From positions 4,774,001 to 4,838,000 of the forward strand of contig NZ_SHKY01000001.1 of the NCBI RefSeq assembly GCF_004217545.1: a DNA stretch of 64,000 bases. Reading direction: 5' to 3'. Both the position numbers and the translations under genes were made by a program. Shown piece after piece: positions 17,947-25,821 of this stretch. Numbering within the stretch: the first letter of the stretch is position 1; each line of letters begins with the position of its first letter. A model generated the notes under the pieces. The model searched no databases, was not told where the DNA came from, and saw nothing but the letters and a program-made list of their open reading frames with translations. The DNA comes from Krasilnikovia cinnamomea. Lineage in GTDB: Bacteria; Actinomycetota; Actinomycetes; Mycobacteriales; Micromonosporaceae.

Positions 17947-18627
17947 TTGCCGCTGCTCTACTCGATCGGCAAAGTCACTGTCGGTAACGCCATGATCCTC
18001 GGCTGGCGACCTCAGGTCGACGGCCTGGAACACATCCCCACCACCGGCGGCGCGATCTTCGCCGGTAATCACCTGTCGGTCGCCGACGAACTGTTCCTCG
18101 GCGCCGTCGTCCCCCGGCACATCGCCTTCTGGGCCAAGGCCGAATACTTCACCGGCAAGGGCATCGGCGGTCTGTTCACCCGCACGCTCATGCACGGCCT
18201 CGGCGCCATCAAGGTGGAACGGGCGGGCGGGCGCGCCGCACTGACCGCGTTCGACGGGGCGATTCCCGTGCTCAAGGGCGGCGACATGGTCGCCGTCTAC
18301 CCCGAGGGGACCCGGTCCCCGGACGGGCGGCTCTACCGGGGCCGTACCGGGGTGGCCCGGCTCGCGGTCGGCGCCGGAGTGCCGATCATCCCGGTCGGCA
18401 TGCTCGGCACGGACGAGGTGCAGCCCATCGGGCAGCCGTACCCGAAGCTGGGCAAGGGGCGGGGCAAGGTCGTGGTCCGGTTCGGCAAGCCGATCGAGAC
18501 CATCGGCCGGACCGATGACCGTACGTCGCTGCGGGCGCTGACCGATGAAGTCATGGCCGAGATCCAGAAGCTGACGGGGCAGGAGTACGTGCCCCGGTAC
18601 GCCCCGCCGCGCCAGCAGCAGTCCTGA
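17947..18627 (+). CDS. 1-acyl-sn-glycerol-3-phosphate acyltransferase family protein
   Basis: 226-aa PlsC-family acyltransferase, probably acting at the membrane face in phospholipid synthesis (lysophosphatidate to phosphatidate). The catalytic HX4D box is NHLSVADE (near 37-44), the glycerol-phosphate-binding box is VYPEGTRSPDGRLY (near 117-130), and block IV is VPIIPVGMLG. I chose TTG at 17947 because GGAGG ends 6 nt before it; an upstream TTG at 17923 has no ribosome binding site. The exact acyl acceptor cannot be told from sequence. Confidence 0.9.
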   Translation: MPLLYSIGKVTVGNAMILGWRPQVDGLEHIPTTGGAIFAGNHLSVADELFLGAVVPRHIAFWAKAEYFTGKGIGGLFTRTLMHGLGAIKVERAGGRAALTAFDGAIPVLKGGDMVAVYPEGTRSPDGRLYRGRTGVARLAVGAGVPIIPVGMLGTDEVQPIGQPYPKLGKGRGKVVVRFGKPIETIGRTDDRTSLRALTDEVMAEIQKLTGQEYVPRYAPPRQQQS

Positions 18628-18640
18628 CCCGGCCGCCAGC

Positions 18641-18745
18641 GGGTTCGCTGGCTCCGGGTTCGCTGGCTCCGGGTTCGCTGGCTCCGGGTTCGCTGGCTCC
18701 GGGTTCGCTGGCTCCGGGTTCGCTGGCTCCGGGTTCGCTGGCTCT
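18641..18745. repeat. 15-bp tandem repeat, 7 copies
   Basis: Seven head-to-tail copies of gggttcgctggctcc; the last ends in t. They fill the gap between two convergent genes. The unit is a multiple of three and would read GASEP on the minus strand, but no start or gene context supports translation. Replication slippage is the likely source. Confidence 0.92.
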
Positions 18746-18783
18746 GGGGTTCGCGGGCGGTGAATTCGCCGGTGGTGGGGTCG

Positions 18784-20403
18784 CTAGCGGCGGGTGAGGA
18801 CGGCGTCGCGCAGCCTGCCGACCAGTTCGGCGCTCTCGTCGATCGAGCGGCGGGTCAGCAGGACCGTGGCCAGGCTGCCGTGGTCGGCCCAGCCGCACAC
18901 CACGACCGCGCTGCCGCCGCTGCGCCCGACGCCGCAGCGCTCGTGCGCCCCGGCCTCGCCCAGGTCGTACGTTGCGATGTCGCCCAGGCGGTAGGTGTCG
19001 GCGAGATGGCGCAACTCCGCCTCGAGGTCGGCTTCGGGGCGCAGACGCAGGCCGGTGGTGCCGAAGATGGTGACCCGCTTGCCCCGGCCGTCGCCGTACA
19101 CCCCGGAGAAGGCGTCACCGTCGGTCAGGCCGGTCTCGCGTAGCTGCTCCGCCAGGCGGTCGGTGGCCCGCCGGCTGGCGGCGTCGTCGCGGAGGTTGAG
19201 GTCGGCCACCTTGTCCGGCAGGTCCGCCGTCACGGGGTACTGGTGTGCCGCCGGCAGACCGAAGTAGGCCGGGACGCCGCAGCAGCAGGCCGCGGTGAGC
19301 AGCGAGAACAGGAACAGCTTCCGCAGCGGGTGCCGCCGGCGGCGCGGCGCGGGCGGGCTACCAGGTCCCCCGGCCGGTGGTGGTGCCGTACCGGGGCGGC
19401 CGCCGGGTGGCGCGGCGCCGGGCCGGGCGCCGGGCGGGCGGGCTGCGGGTGGCCGGGTGGGTGGGCGCCACGTCGGCGGCGGGGCGGGGTGCGGTGGCCG
19501 GGCGCCCGCCGGGGCGTGCGGTTGCCGGGCGGGGTGCGGTTGCCGGGCGGGAGGGTGTGACGGGCGCGCCGGAGACTGGGGGTGCGGTGGGCCGGAACCG
19601 GCCGGGGTGGGTCGCGTCGGGGACGCGGGGGGTGGGGCCGGGGGTTGTGCGCGGCGGCTCCACCAGCGGCGCCGCGCGGCCGGCTGCCCGCCGCTCGGTG
19701 CCGGTGTCGGCCCGCTTGGCACCGGCCCGCCGGGGGTCGGCCCACCCTGCTGCCCGGCCGGCTCGGGGGCGGTCGGTTGCTGCCCGGCCGGCTTGGGGGC
19801 GGCGGGCGGTGGCAGGGTCGTCGGCGGAGGGTACGGCGGTGCGGCGTCGATCCGGGTCGGCGGCGGGGCGTCGATCCGGGTCGGCGGCAGTGCCTCCGGT
19901 GCGGGTAGCGGCAGCAGGTCCCAGGGGGTGTCCTGGTCGGCCCACGGATCGACCGCCGGGGGGACGGCCCAGTGGTCGTCCTGCGTCTCCGATCGGGGTG
20001 GCGCGGCCCGCCACCGTGACCACCAGGGTCGCTTCGCCTCGGCGGCCGGAACCGCCGCCGACCCGCTCCAGCGCACCGGGGCGGGGCTGGTGGCGGGCTC
20101 GGCGCCCACCGGGGCGGTGTCAGCGGGGTTCGCCTCGACCCGGGTGGTGTCGGCCCCCGTGGGTTCGGCGCGGGTCGCGTCGGCCGGGGCGGCGCTGGGC
20201 CGGGTCGCGTCGTCCTGGGTGGCGTTGAGCTGGGTCGTGTCGACTGGGGTCGCGGTGGGCCGGGTCGCGTCGGCCGGGCCGGCGCTGGGCCGGGTCGAGT
20301 CGGTCGTCGGGGCGTCCGCCGGGCCAGGGGTGGACGGCACGGCCGGGGTGGGCTCGTCGGGCAGCGCGGCGGCCGAGGGCGGGTCGCCCTGCTGGTTGGC
20401 CAT
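18784..20403 (-). CDS. Pro-rich single-pass membrane protein with C-terminal CGWADHGS domain
   Basis: 539 aa, function unknown. Residues 1-110 are a Thr/Ala/Asp-rich repeat region (ATRPSAAPADATR-like). Residues ~125-360 are Pro-rich with two WWSRR/WWSRW patches. One membrane helix follows (KLFLFSLLTAACCCGVPAYFG, near 369-389, with three adjacent Cys). The extracytoplasmic domain of ~150 residues ends with ERCGVGRSGGSAVVVCGWADHGS. The last part aligns with the protein at 1227-2171, so they are paralogues with diverged linkers. ATG follows GGAG with 7-nt spacing. A role in the cell envelope is likely but unproven. Confidence 0.8.
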   Translation of the reverse strand: MANQQGDPPSAAALPDEPTPAVPSTPGPADAPTTDSTRPSAGPADATRPTATPVDTTQLNATQDDATRPSAAPADATRAEPTGADTTRVEANPADTAPVGAEPATSPAPVRWSGSAAVPAAEAKRPWWSRWRAAPPRSETQDDHWAVPPAVDPWADQDTPWDLLPLPAPEALPPTRIDAPPPTRIDAAPPYPPPTTLPPPAAPKPAGQQPTAPEPAGQQGGPTPGGPVPSGPTPAPSGGQPAARRRWWSRRAQPPAPPPASPTRPTPAGSGPPHPQSPARPSHPPARQPHPARQPHAPAGARPPHPAPPPTWRPPTRPPAARPPGARPGAAPPGGRPGTAPPPAGGPGSPPAPRRRRHPLRKLFLFSLLTAACCCGVPAYFGLPAAHQYPVTADLPDKVADLNLRDDAASRRATDRLAEQLRETGLTDGDAFSGVYGDGRGKRVTIFGTTGLRLRPEADLEAELRHLADTYRLGDIATYDLGEAGAHERCGVGRSGGSAVVVCGWADHGSLATVLLTRRSIDESAELVGRLRDAVLTRR

Positions 20404-20774
20404 CCGCTCACTCCTTAGGTGGCCCCCGGCGGGCCTGCTGCCAGGTTAGAGCCGAGGTGCCACCCGGCCCGGCGCCCATGGGCCATCGCGCCTGTGCGGT
20501 CACGGAGGGCGGGTGTGCGACGGGGCGGGTGTGCACGCCGGGGCGGGACCGTATCGTCACGAGGGATGTACACGCTTCGACGACACGCGGTGCCGCGATC
20601 CGGAAGCGGGGACGGCCGGGCATCGACGCTCGCCCCCGGGCCCGGTCGCGACCCAGGGCCCGCGCTCCCGAGGGGCCGGCGACGGACCGCATCGTCCTGT
20701 TCGCTCACATCGGCGTGGGATGTTCCGCCACGGCGGGCGAGCGCAAATCCACTCTCGACGGTTACGCTGCGGAC
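20404..20774. other. gap with no recognised gene
   Basis: About 370 bp between the minus-strand membrane protein and a possible small ORF at 20775. Open frames here look like GC-rich noise, without a ribosome binding site or a recognisable protein. A TACGCT box near 20763-20768 may be a -10 for the ORF at 20775. Confidence 0.5.
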
Positions 20775-20894
20775 GTGCTGGACATCCGGGGTGAGCCCGC
20801 ACGGGGTCGCGTTTCGGGGCGCGCGACGAGCGCCCCGATCGGCGTGGAGCGCCGCCCCGCTCCGGCGATCGACGACGAGCTGGGCGAGCGATGA
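20775..20894 (+). CDS. possible leaderless 39-aa protein
   Basis: The GTG at 20775 lies 6 nt after TACGCT, the spacing of leaderless transcripts seen at several genes in this window. The product would be hydrophilic: MLDIRGEPARGRVSGR at its start and IDDELGER at its end. The stop falls in ATGA at the start of a repeat-like sequence. No family is recognised. It may be a real small gene ahead of the signalling operon or chance; confidence is low. Confidence 0.25.
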   Translation: MLDIRGEPARGRVSGRATSAPIGVERRPAPAIDDELGER

Positions 20895-20925
20895 GCGAAC
20901 GAAGCGGGCGCGGCGAGCCCGCGAC
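20891..20925. repeat. degenerate dispersed repeat related to 4885 array
   Basis: ATGAGCGAACGAAGCGGGCG followed by CGGCGAGCCCGCGA resembles the unit start at 4885 (ATGAGCGAGTGCACCGAGCG). Both begin with ATGA overlapping the stop of the preceding frame. This suggests a genome-wide repeat family placed at gene ends. Confidence 0.4.
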
Positions 20926-20942
20926 TGCCGTGGGACGGCGGC

Positions 20943-23465
20943 ATGGGTGACGACGCGGTCCGGTCCGAGATGACCCAGGAGCTGCGGCTGCCGTGGGAAG
21001 AGGACCCGGAGGAGCTGTACGAGCACGCCCCGTGCGGCTACCTCACCACCCTGCCCGACGGCACGATCGTGCGGGTGAACCAGACGCTGCTGACCTGGAC
21101 CGGTCACCAGCGGTCGGCGCTGGTCGGCCGTCGCCGCTTCCGCGACCTGCTCACCGCGGACAGCCGCAACGACCACGAGACCCGGTACGCGCCGCTGCTC
21201 GCCATGCAGGGCGACGTCCGCGAGGTGGCGTTCGACATCGTCTGCGCCGACGGGCGGGAATTGCCCACGCTCGTCAACTCGGTGGTGAGCCGGGATGCCG
21301 GTGGCCTGCCCCGGGTGATCCGTACGACCATTTTCGACGCCACCGAGCGGCGCGGTTACGAGCAGGAGCTGCTCGCCGCGCGGCGCGCGGCCGAGGCGTC
21401 CGAGCGGCGGGTCGGCGTCCTGCAGCAGATCGTCGCGGAGCTGGCGGCCGCGCCGACCGAGGCCGAGGTGGCCGAGGCGGTGTTGCGGGCGCCCGGACCG
21501 GCGTTCGGCGCGCTGGACGCCAGCATCTGGCTGGTCGACCCGGACGGTGACCGGCTGGTCGTGGTGGCCTCCACCGGGCCCGCCCCGCCGGGCGGCGAAC
21601 AGGTGCCGCGCTCCTCGTCGCGGCCGGTTGCGCAGGTCGCCCGGCGCGGCGACCTGCACGTCATCGGTTCGGTGCGGGAGGCGGCCGAGCATTTCCCGGA
21701 GCTGGCCGAGACGATGCGCCGCACCGGGCGCAGCACGGTGGTGCTGTTGCCGCTGACCGCCGGGCCGGGGCCGGACGCGGACCCACCGGACGTGCTGGGT
21801 GTGCTGGCGTTCGGCTTCGTGGAACAGCGCACCCTCAGCGGCAGTGAGCTGCGCGTGGTGCGGCTGCTCGGGCACCAGGCCGGGCAGGCGCTCGACCGGG
21901 CCCGCCTCTACGACGCCACCCGCCGCCGGGAGGCGCGCGCCGTCTTCCTGGCCGAGACCACCCGGGCACTGGAGGAGCTGCCCCGGCTGCTGCCCCGGGC
22001 CAGGCGGCTGGTGGAGCGGATCGTCCCCGAGGTGGCCGGGTGGGCCGAGGTGCGCCTGCGGGTCGGCCCGGCCGGTGTGGTCGCCGAGGCGGGCGCCCCG
22101 GCGCCGGACCCGCGCTGGCTGACCGAGCGGGTCGCGGCCGTGACCACCTCGGGCGATCCCGAGTACGCCACGGGCGCGCCCGACACGGACGGCGGCGGCA
22201 CGGGGCCGCAGCGGGACTGCACGGTGCTGCCGTTGACCGTCCGCGGCCGGGTCCTGGGCACCCTGGCACTGCGCCCGGCCAGCGGACAGCGGCTGGCCGG
22301 GACGGGCTTTCTCCGCGAGCTGGCGGACCGGGCCGCCCTGTCCCTGGAGAACGCCCGCCTGTACGAGCAGGAGCGCACGATCGCCCGTAGCCTCCAGCGC
22401 AGCCTGCTGGCCGGGGATCTGCCCGCGGACTCCCGGTACACGCTGGAGACGTACTACCAGGCGGCCGGGCAGGACCTGGAGGTCGGCGGGGACTGGTTCG
22501 ACGCGTTCCGGATCACCGGCGACAAGCTGGGGGTGGTGGTCGGTGACGTGGTGGGCCGGGGCATCGACGCCGCGACCACGATGGGCCAGCTGCGCAGCGC
22601 CATCCGGGCCCTCGCCTCGGCCGAGGCGGGACCGGCGCGGCTGCTGGAGCGGCTGGACCGGTTCGTCGAGCGGGTCGAGTCGGCCCGGATGACCACGGTC
22701 GCGTACGCGGAGATCAACCTGGCCACCTCCGAGATGACGTACGCCTGCGCGGGGCACCAGCCGCCGCTGCTGGCCGAGCCGGGCAGCGCCCCGCGCTACC
22801 TGCTGGACGGCCGTTCCGGCCCGCTGGGCTCGCGCGCCGCCCGGGTGGAACGGGTCGAGCACCGGATCCGGTTGTCCGCGGGCAGCCGCCTGCTGCTGTA
22901 CACCGACGGCCTGATCGAGCGCCGGGACCGGCCGCTGGACGCCGGTTTCGAGGTGCTGGCCCGCGCGTACGCCCGGTGCCGCGACGCCCCGCTGCCGGGC
23001 CTCGCCGCGCGCCTGGCCGACCTGTTGGTGGGCCGCGACCACGGTGACGACGTCTGCCTGCTCTGCCTGGCCATGGGCACCGAGGAGCGGCTGGAACGCA
23101 GCATCGGCGCCGATCCCATGCAGATCGCGCTGCTGCGCAAGGACCTGCGCGGCTGGCTGGCCGCGCACGCGGTCGACGCGGACAGCAGCGAGGCGGTGCT
23201 GCTGGCCTGCTCGGAGGCGGTGGCCAACGCGATCGAGCACGGGTACCGCGACGACCCGTTCGGGATGGTCCGGGTGGTGGCGTCGGTGGCCGGCAGCGCG
23301 GTCGAGGTGCGGGTGGCCGACCGGGGGACCTGGCGGCAGACCCGCGAGGAGGACGTCCGGGGGCGGGGGCTGCGGTTGATGCGTCAGGTGATGGACGAGG
23401 TGGTGATCGCCCGTGGCGAGGGCACGACGATCACGATGCGGCGGGGCCGGCGGGGGCAGCCGTGA
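20943..23465 (+). CDS. PAS-GAF-PP2C (SpoIIE-type) phosphatase with C-terminal HATPase kinase domain
   Basis: 840-aa signalling protein of partner-switch type. A PAS fold (~25-140) is followed by a coiled linker and one or two GAF-like domains (~165-480, the first being clearer). The SpoIIE/RsbU-type PP2C phosphatase spans ~490-705 (VGGDWFDAF near 514; VVGDVVGRGIDAA; GHQPPLL; RDHGDDVCLLCLAM with the metal Asp pair). The C-terminal RsbW-like HATPase (~710-838) has an N box (ACSEAVANAIEHGY), G1 (VADRGTW) and G2 (GRGLRLM). One protein can thus in principle both dephosphorylate and phosphorylate STAS partners. Its stop overlaps the STAS gene (GTGA). The ATG has no clear ribosome binding site, so the start is uncertain. 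Confidence 0.9.
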   Translation: MGDDAVRSEMTQELRLPWEEDPEELYEHAPCGYLTTLPDGTIVRVNQTLLTWTGHQRSALVGRRRFRDLLTADSRNDHETRYAPLLAMQGDVREVAFDIVCADGRELPTLVNSVVSRDAGGLPRVIRTTIFDATERRGYEQELLAARRAAEASERRVGVLQQIVAELAAAPTEAEVAEAVLRAPGPAFGALDASIWLVDPDGDRLVVVASTGPAPPGGEQVPRSSSRPVAQVARRGDLHVIGSVREAAEHFPELAETMRRTGRSTVVLLPLTAGPGPDADPPDVLGVLAFGFVEQRTLSGSELRVVRLLGHQAGQALDRARLYDATRRREARAVFLAETTRALEELPRLLPRARRLVERIVPEVAGWAEVRLRVGPAGVVAEAGAPAPDPRWLTERVAAVTTSGDPEYATGAPDTDGGGTGPQRDCTVLPLTVRGRVLGTLALRPASGQRLAGTGFLRELADRAALSLENARLYEQERTIARSLQRSLLAGDLPADSRYTLETYYQAAGQDLEVGGDWFDAFRITGDKLGVVVGDVVGRGIDAATTMGQLRSAIRALASAEAGPARLLERLDRFVERVESARMTTVAYAEINLATSEMTYACAGHQPPLLAEPGSAPRYLLDGRSGPLGSRAARVERVEHRIRLSAGSRLLLYTDGLIERRDRPLDAGFEVLARAYARCRDAPLPGLAARLADLLVGRDHGDDVCLLCLAMGTEERLERSIGADPMQIALLRKDLRGWLAAHAVDADSSEAVLLACSEAVANAIEHGYRDDPFGMVRVVASVAGSAVEVRVADRGTWRQTREEDVRGRGLRLMRQVMDEVVIARGEGTTITMRRGRRGQP

Positions 23466-23827
23466 CCCGGCAGGTGACCTTCGGGCAGTGCGACGGCAGC
23501 GACGTGGTGGGGCTCTCCGGGGAGATCGACTTCGCGAACGCGGCCACGATCGGCCGGGAGGTCGCGCACCGCGCGGGCGGCGCGGGGCCGGTGCTGATCG
23601 ACCTGACTGGGGTCTCGTTCCTCGACGGGGCGGGGGTGCGGCTGCTGGACGCGCTGGTGGCCGACCTGGAACGGCAGGGCCGCCGGGTCCGGCTCGTGGT
23701 GGGCCGGTCCGGGCCGGCCCGGATGACGCTGCTGTTGCGGGCGTTCCGTGACGAGCTGCTGGCTACCGATCTGGACGAGGCCGCGGCGGAACTGGGGCGC
23801 GGACCCGCGTACCCTGGAGTCCCATGA
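23462..23827 (+). CDS. STAS-domain anti-sigma factor antagonist-like protein without phosphoacceptor Ser
   Basis: 121 aa forming one STAS domain (VVGLSGEIDFANAATIGREV ... VLIDLTGVSFLDGAGVRLLDAL). In SpoIIAA/RsbV proteins the Asp of FxD is followed by Ser-Ser-Gly or Ser-x-Gly, with the phosphorylated Ser. Here the sequence is FLDGAGV, with Gly and Ala at those positions. It therefore should not be switched by the usual phosphorylation. It is coupled on both sides: GTGA with the PP2C/HATPase gene and ATGA with the radical-SAM gene. It is probably a partner of the upstream protein. Confidence 0.9.
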   Translation: MTRQVTFGQCDGSDVVGLSGEIDFANAATIGREVAHRAGGAGPVLIDLTGVSFLDGAGVRLLDALVADLERQGRRVRLVVGRSGPARMTLLLRAFRDELLATDLDEAAAELGRGPAYPGVP

Positions 23828-25776
23828 GCGTGGCATCCGTATTTCCGCAGCTGGAGCAGTTGTTGCCCCGGGTGAGCAAGCCGATCCAGTACGTGGGCGG
23901 CGAGCTCGGCGTCGTGGTCAAGGACTGGGAACAGGCCACGGTGCGGTGGGCGCTGATGTACCCGGACGCGTACGAGGTGGGCCTGCCCAACCAGGGCGTC
24001 CAGATCCTGTACGAGGTGCTCAACGAGCAGCCGGACGTGCTGGCGGAGCGGACGTACGCGGTCTGGCCCGACCTTGAGGCGCTGATGCGTGAGCACGGCG
24101 TCCCGCAGTTCACGGTCGACGCGCACCGCCCGGTGCGGGCGTTCGACGTGCTCGGGGTGTCGTTCGCCACCGAGCTGGGCTACACGAACCTGCTCGGCGC
24201 GCTGGACCTGGCCGGTATCCCGCTGGAGGCGAAGGACCGTACCGAGGCCGACCCGATCGTGGTGGCGGGCGGGCACGCCAGCTTCAATCCGGAGCCGATC
24301 GCGGACTTCGTCGACGCCGCGGTGCTGGGCGACGGCGAGGAGGCGGTCCTGGAGATCTCCGGGATCATCCGGGAGTGGAAGGCCGAGGGCTGCCCGGGCG
24401 GGCGCGAGGAGCTGCTGCTGCGGCTGGCCCGTACGGAAAGCATCTATGTCCCTCGCTTCTACGACGTCGACTATCTGAGCGACGGCCGGATCCAGCGGGT
24501 CGTGCCGAACCGCCCGGACGTGCCGTTCCGGGTCGCGAAGCGCACGACCATGGACCTGGACGCCTGGCCGTACCCGAAGAAGCCGCTGGTCCCGCTGGCC
24601 GAGACCGTGCACGAGCGGTACGCGGTGGAGATCTTCCGGGGCTGCACCCGGGGCTGCCGGTTCTGCCAGGCCGGGATGATCACCCGCCCGGTGCGGGAGC
24701 GGTCGATCACGACCGTGGGGCAGATGGTGCGGGAGGGGCTGGAGTTCTCCGGCTTCAACGAGGTCGGTCTGCTGTCGCTGTCCAGCGCCGACCACTCCGA
24801 GATCGGCGACATGTGCTCGGGCCTGGCCCAGCAGTACGCCGACACCAACGTGTCGCTGTCGCTGCCCTCGACGCGGGTGGACGCCTTCAACATCGACCTG
24901 GCCCAGGAGTTGTCCCGCAACGGGCGGCGCACCGGCCTGACGTTCGCCCCGGAGGGCGGCTCGGAGCGCATCCGCAAGGTCATCAACAAGATGGTGACCG
25001 AGGAGGATCTGATCCGTACGGTCGTCACCGCGTACTCGAACGGCTGGCGGCAGGTGAAGCTGTACTTCATGTGCGGCCTGCCCACCGAGACCGACGACGA
25101 CGTGGTGCAGATCGCCCGGATGGCGCACGAGGTGATCAAGGCCGGGCGCGCCGCCGCGGGCACCAAGGACATCCGCTGCACGGTGTCGATCGGCGGGTTC
25201 GTGCCCAAGCCGCACACGCCGTTCCAGTGGGCCGCGATGACCTCGCCCGAGGTGATCGACCACCGGCTGAAGCTGCTCAAGCAGGAGATCAACAGCGACC
25301 GGTCGCTGGGCCGCGCGATCGGCTACCGCTACCACGACGGCGAGCCGTCGCTGATCGAGGGCCTGCTCTCGCGCGGCGACCGCCGGGTCGGCCGGGTCAT
25401 CCGCAAGGTGTGGGAGAACGGCGGCCGCTTCGACGGCTGGAGCGAGCACTTCTCGTACGCCCGGTGGGTGGACGCGTGTGCCGAGGTGCTGCCGGAATTC
25501 GGGGTGGACCTGGCCTGGTTCACCACCCGCGAGCGCGACCAGCTTGAGGTGCTGCCCTGGGACCACCTCGACTCGGGGCTGGACAAGGACTGGCTGTGGC
25601 AGGACTGGCAGGACTCGCTCGGCGAGTACGAGCAGGACGACTGCCGGTGGACGCCGTGCTTCGACTGCGGGGTCTGCCCGGCCATGGACACCGAGATCCA
25701 GATCGGTCCCACGGGCCAGAAGCTGCTGCCGCTGACCCCGATCAACGGGATGCGGGTGCCGGAACACACCCATTAG
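23824..25776 (+). CDS. TIGR03960-family radical SAM protein
   Basis: 650-aa radical-SAM enzyme with an N-terminal B12-binding-like fold (residues ~1-200; VLGVSFATELGYTNLLGAL, VVAGGHASFNPEPIADF). The 4Fe-4S cluster motif is FRGCTRGCRFCQAG (CxxxCxxC, near 275-288). The C-terminus carries a Cys cluster (CFDCGVCPAMD). The family's reaction is unknown; it is normally next to, or fused with, a TIGR03936 (DUF2344) protein and near rne. Here the TIGR03936 gene is 12.8 kb away (38584), past the glycan locus. The start overlaps the STAS stop (ATGA). Confidence 0.95.
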   Translation: MSVASVFPQLEQLLPRVSKPIQYVGGELGVVVKDWEQATVRWALMYPDAYEVGLPNQGVQILYEVLNEQPDVLAERTYAVWPDLEALMREHGVPQFTVDAHRPVRAFDVLGVSFATELGYTNLLGALDLAGIPLEAKDRTEADPIVVAGGHASFNPEPIADFVDAAVLGDGEEAVLEISGIIREWKAEGCPGGREELLLRLARTESIYVPRFYDVDYLSDGRIQRVVPNRPDVPFRVAKRTTMDLDAWPYPKKPLVPLAETVHERYAVEIFRGCTRGCRFCQAGMITRPVRERSITTVGQMVREGLEFSGFNEVGLLSLSSADHSEIGDMCSGLAQQYADTNVSLSLPSTRVDAFNIDLAQELSRNGRRTGLTFAPEGGSERIRKVINKMVTEEDLIRTVVTAYSNGWRQVKLYFMCGLPTETDDDVVQIARMAHEVIKAGRAAAGTKDIRCTVSIGGFVPKPHTPFQWAAMTSPEVIDHRLKLLKQEINSDRSLGRAIGYRYHDGEPSLIEGLLSRGDRRVGRVIRKVWENGGRFDGWSEHFSYARWVDACAEVLPEFGVDLAWFTTRERDQLEVLPWDHLDSGLDKDWLWQDWQDSLGEYEQDDCRWTPCFDCGVCPAMDTEIQIGPTGQKLLPLTPINGMRVPEHTH

Positions 25777-25785
25777 GGCCGGTGG

Positions 25786-25821
25786 ACGGTTGAACGGGAT
25801 GTGCAGATCCCGTTCAACCGT
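25786..25821 (+). promoter_or_regulatory. perfect 15-bp inverted repeat with start codon in its loop
   Basis: acggttgaacgggat (25786-25800) and atcccgttcaaccgt (25807-25821) are exact reverse complements. The 6-nt loop GTGCAG holds the GTG start of the aminotransferase. The right arm encodes the conserved I-P-F-N-R; the left arm is a non-coding inverted copy. In RNA it would be a very stable hairpin presenting the start codon. Possible roles are a translation switch, a processing site, an operator, or a terminator of the upstream operon. Confidence 0.85.

Noticed and set aside
20415..23240. 941-codon open frame antisense to the PP2C/HATPase gene
   Set aside because: No domain is recognised, it is rich in Arg/His/Gln/Gly, and the plus strand encodes clear phosphatase and kinase motifs.
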